Assembly: GCA_032718475.1 (NCBI GenBank)
Contig: JAUCBJ010009103.1
Span: forward strand, 186,001-250,000
Length of the DNA stretch: 64,000 nucleotides
Direction of reading: 5' to 3'
DNA from: Nemertoderma westbladi
Taxonomy: Eukaryota; Xenacoelomorpha; Nemertodermatida; Nemertodermatidae
The notes under the pieces were generated by a model. That model worked only from the letters and a program-made list of their open reading frames with translations, did no database searches and was not told the origin of the DNA. Positions 62,000 through 64,000 of the stretch are shown here, piece after piece (the stretch's first letter is position 1; each line of letters begins with the position of its first letter). The position numbers and the translations under genes are program-made.

Positions 62000-63529
62000 T
62001 GATACGATTTAATATTACAGGGCATTTTGTAAGGCCCCCCAAAGGTCAATATTGTTCAACATCAATATTATTCAATGGGGCTATATAGAAATTTCAGTAA
62101 TTCCAGAGTGAGTTTAGAGGGTGGCAAGAGTATGCCGTATATATAAATAAAAAAGTAAACTTTTTAAAACAGCTGATCCTAGAGTATACCGGTACATATA
62201 TATATTATATATATATATATATTCCATAGCCCGTAAAATTTTAATTATACATGCTGAGCTGACCTATATACTGTAATAAGAATGAATGCTTTAAGCATAA
62301 ATATATAATAATGTAAAATTAATATTAATATATCGAAACTTACTTACCCAATATTACTGAGGCGACAATGTGTATGATGACAGGCAAGAGTAGCACAACT
62401 TAGCCAAGGTAAAACAAATATTGCATCAAAGTTATTAAATATATAATTTATATATAAAACTAAATAATATTTAGATAAATGCGTAATTGGAGGTAAGTAT
62501 TTTAAGCATGAGTAGATTGGCACCATTGATATGAATGCAACGAAGGAAGAACAAGGTGGAACTATTTGCAATGCTTCTAGTGTAACTGGAAATGACATCA
62601 ACAACAAGCCTGAAAAATAAAAGTGCTGATATATAATTGAGGTTGATATTTCATATAATAATATATAATGTTACAGCATCGCTTATTTGTTAAAATGTTA
62701 AGCTACTGAATATAGAATAGGACTAAAGTGTAAAGGGTACATAAATAGTTCGTTCGTTATGTACCTATAATATAAACGGATACGTTCGTTCAATTGGGAT
62801 AACTATGGAAAATTATGAGTACAGTATATGCAGACGTTTTAGTACTAAAAAAAAGCAGGTTTTTCAATTGTCCAAAAAAGTTGATTGTATTCTGGGGGAT
62901 GTATTTTGACATCTACTGGGTGTATTTCAACAAGTTATAGCTCATTTTAAAGCTAAATAATAGAGGAATGCAATGGAATAACTTCCAAATTGTTTTATTG
63001 ATATCATATTGAAATACAACATAGATAATATACCCCTATTTTTGAAAATTTTTGAAAAATGTTTTTTGAAAAATTTTTGAAAAATATTTTTGAAAATTTT
63101 TGTCCCAAACGGTAACACCTATAGGTTTTTATTGGGATTCTATAAACTAAATTCTTATTTGAAAGGAAAATCTTCGGGAAGTTGAACGTTCAAGATTTTA
63201 CGAAAAAATAAAAAATACAACCGGAGATATGGCTGGTGTTATGTGGGAGTCGATTATGTCAATTAGGATTGTCCCATGTGTAACACCAAGTGCACTGCTT
63301 TACCATGCTCTAGAATCAGTTCTAACAAACGTGATTTAAAGATTCTAATATCAGCACATAGCCCAGATATTGGTCTTTTGCGTGAGTAATCATTTGTAGC
63401 AACAATTGACTGTGGAATAGACTTTAGTTGCTTTTACATTTATCGGCATGAGCTTTGTCCCCCCTGTAACAAAAGCCTGTAACACAAAAAATCGTTACAG
63501 GGCGGGACGTCCCACATGTAACATGTAAA
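62000..63529. other. AT-rich DNA with repeated CCxTGTAACA motifs at its right end
   Basis: No gene is recognised; an 87-codon minus-strand frame near 62344-62607 has no motif. At 63270-63575 four short motifs of the type CCC(A/C)xxTGTAACA recur (about 63272, 63461, 63511, 63563), leading into the transposase-like fragment. Confidence 0.4.
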
Positions 63530-63956
63530 TTGAATAAATTTGGGCAACAGAGTAGGACATGTCTCACCTGTAACACTATCAGTAGAAACGCAAATGGACT
63601 ATTAATTGTATTTCTATTTAATTTAGTTGCTAAGGCTAAGAATAAGAAAATCCGTTGGATATATTTGAAGGCTGGTCACGGGAAGGGCACAGCGGATGGA
63701 GTTGGTGGAACGATTAAGAGGACATTGTCAAATATTATTGGCATGCACATTGATGGCGATACCCCTAGCTTCAAAGACATAATTGCCATGCTGAAACCAA
63801 GATATTTCTATACTCGGCTAATGATGTGGAACTGGTAAAGGATACCATACCAAGTAACATAGGCCCCCTCCAGGGAATTGGAAAGGCCCACAAGATAGAA
63901 CCAGGGTGGCGATATCTATAGGATAAATATTTCTTGTAAGAAAGTGAGTCCACTAT
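63530..63956 (+). pseudogene. Transposase-like fragment with HGKG-x2-DG-x-GG-x2-KR motif, frameshifted
   Basis: The frame to 63838 contains KAGHGKGTADGVGGTIKRT and then GDTPSFKDIIAMLKP. The GHGKG..DG.GG..KR signature is familiar from many invertebrate transposon-derived proteins, although I cannot name the family securely. Near 63815 the likely homology moves to another frame, reading VELVKDTIPSNIGPLQGIGK and KIEPGWRYL before a stop. The fragment lacks an N-terminal DNA-binding domain and is probably dead. Confidence 0.6.
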
Positions 63957-64000
63957 TCTGCATCCAGTATGGCGTGGCAGTCCTTGTGTCTCAGGCGGAA

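Noticed and set aside
62344-62607. 87-codon hydrophobic minus-strand frame
   Set aside because: No recognisable motif or splice context; AT-rich background explains the hydrophobic composition.

Overview
This window is animal nuclear DNA. It is AT-rich, with split protein-coding exons, long introns, non-LTR retrotransposons, a hAT-type element and many tandem arrays, and no prokaryotic gene layout. The only clear host gene is a minus-strand TNRC6/GW182 homologue, which points to a metazoan. The repeats and the CR1/L2-like LINE remnants suggest an invertebrate, possibly marine, but I cannot name a species.

Layout. 1-8530 is a 21-bp satellite of about 400 copies with higher-order structure. 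It ends against a truncated LINE tail at 8542-8983. 8984-17600 is AT-rich DNA in which I see no gene. 18156-47564 holds twelve minus-strand TNRC6 exons whose splice sites and phases all join, giving about 1,112 codons up to the stop at 18156. From 5' to 3' the exons carry Trp motifs (46.2-47.6 kb, 40.2-40.4 kb, 38.3-38.5 kb, 35.4-35.5 kb), a Gln-rich helical segment (27.4-27.8 kb, 23.1-23.6 kb), the conserved PPEF-x-PG-x-PW segment (22.5-22.9 kb), the RRM (22.1-21.0 kb) and the C-terminal Trp region (18.2-18.5 kb). The 5' end of the gene is not recognised and probably lies beyond 47.6 kb or outside the window.

The TNRC6 introns are largely built of unrelated tandem arrays with periods of 5, 14, 15, 21, 23, 28, 32, 38, about 40 and about 148 bp. 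They also hold three fragments of one LINE family. Two small arrays sit on splice sites: 32-bp units carry copies of the exon-4 donor, and about 40-bp units carry copies of the exon-3 acceptor.

Upstream of TNRC6, 48247-49236 is a non-autonomous element with 16-bp inverted termini and a perfect 8-bp target duplication, a hAT signature. 51167-60557 is an unusually large (about 9.4 kb) minus-strand LINE with a 23-nt poly(A) tail. Its ORF1 region encodes a repetitive Pro/Thr/Ser-rich part, a Ulp1/SENP-like cysteine protease with His, Asp, Gln and Cys all present, a coiled coil and a CR1-type C-terminal module. Its ORF2 encodes an APE endonuclease and a YVDD reverse transcriptase. This copy has in-frame stops and frame changes, so it is a recent relic. 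It is the most unusual system here. The right end (61-64 kb) contains an inverted-repeat family and a frameshifted transposase-like fragment.
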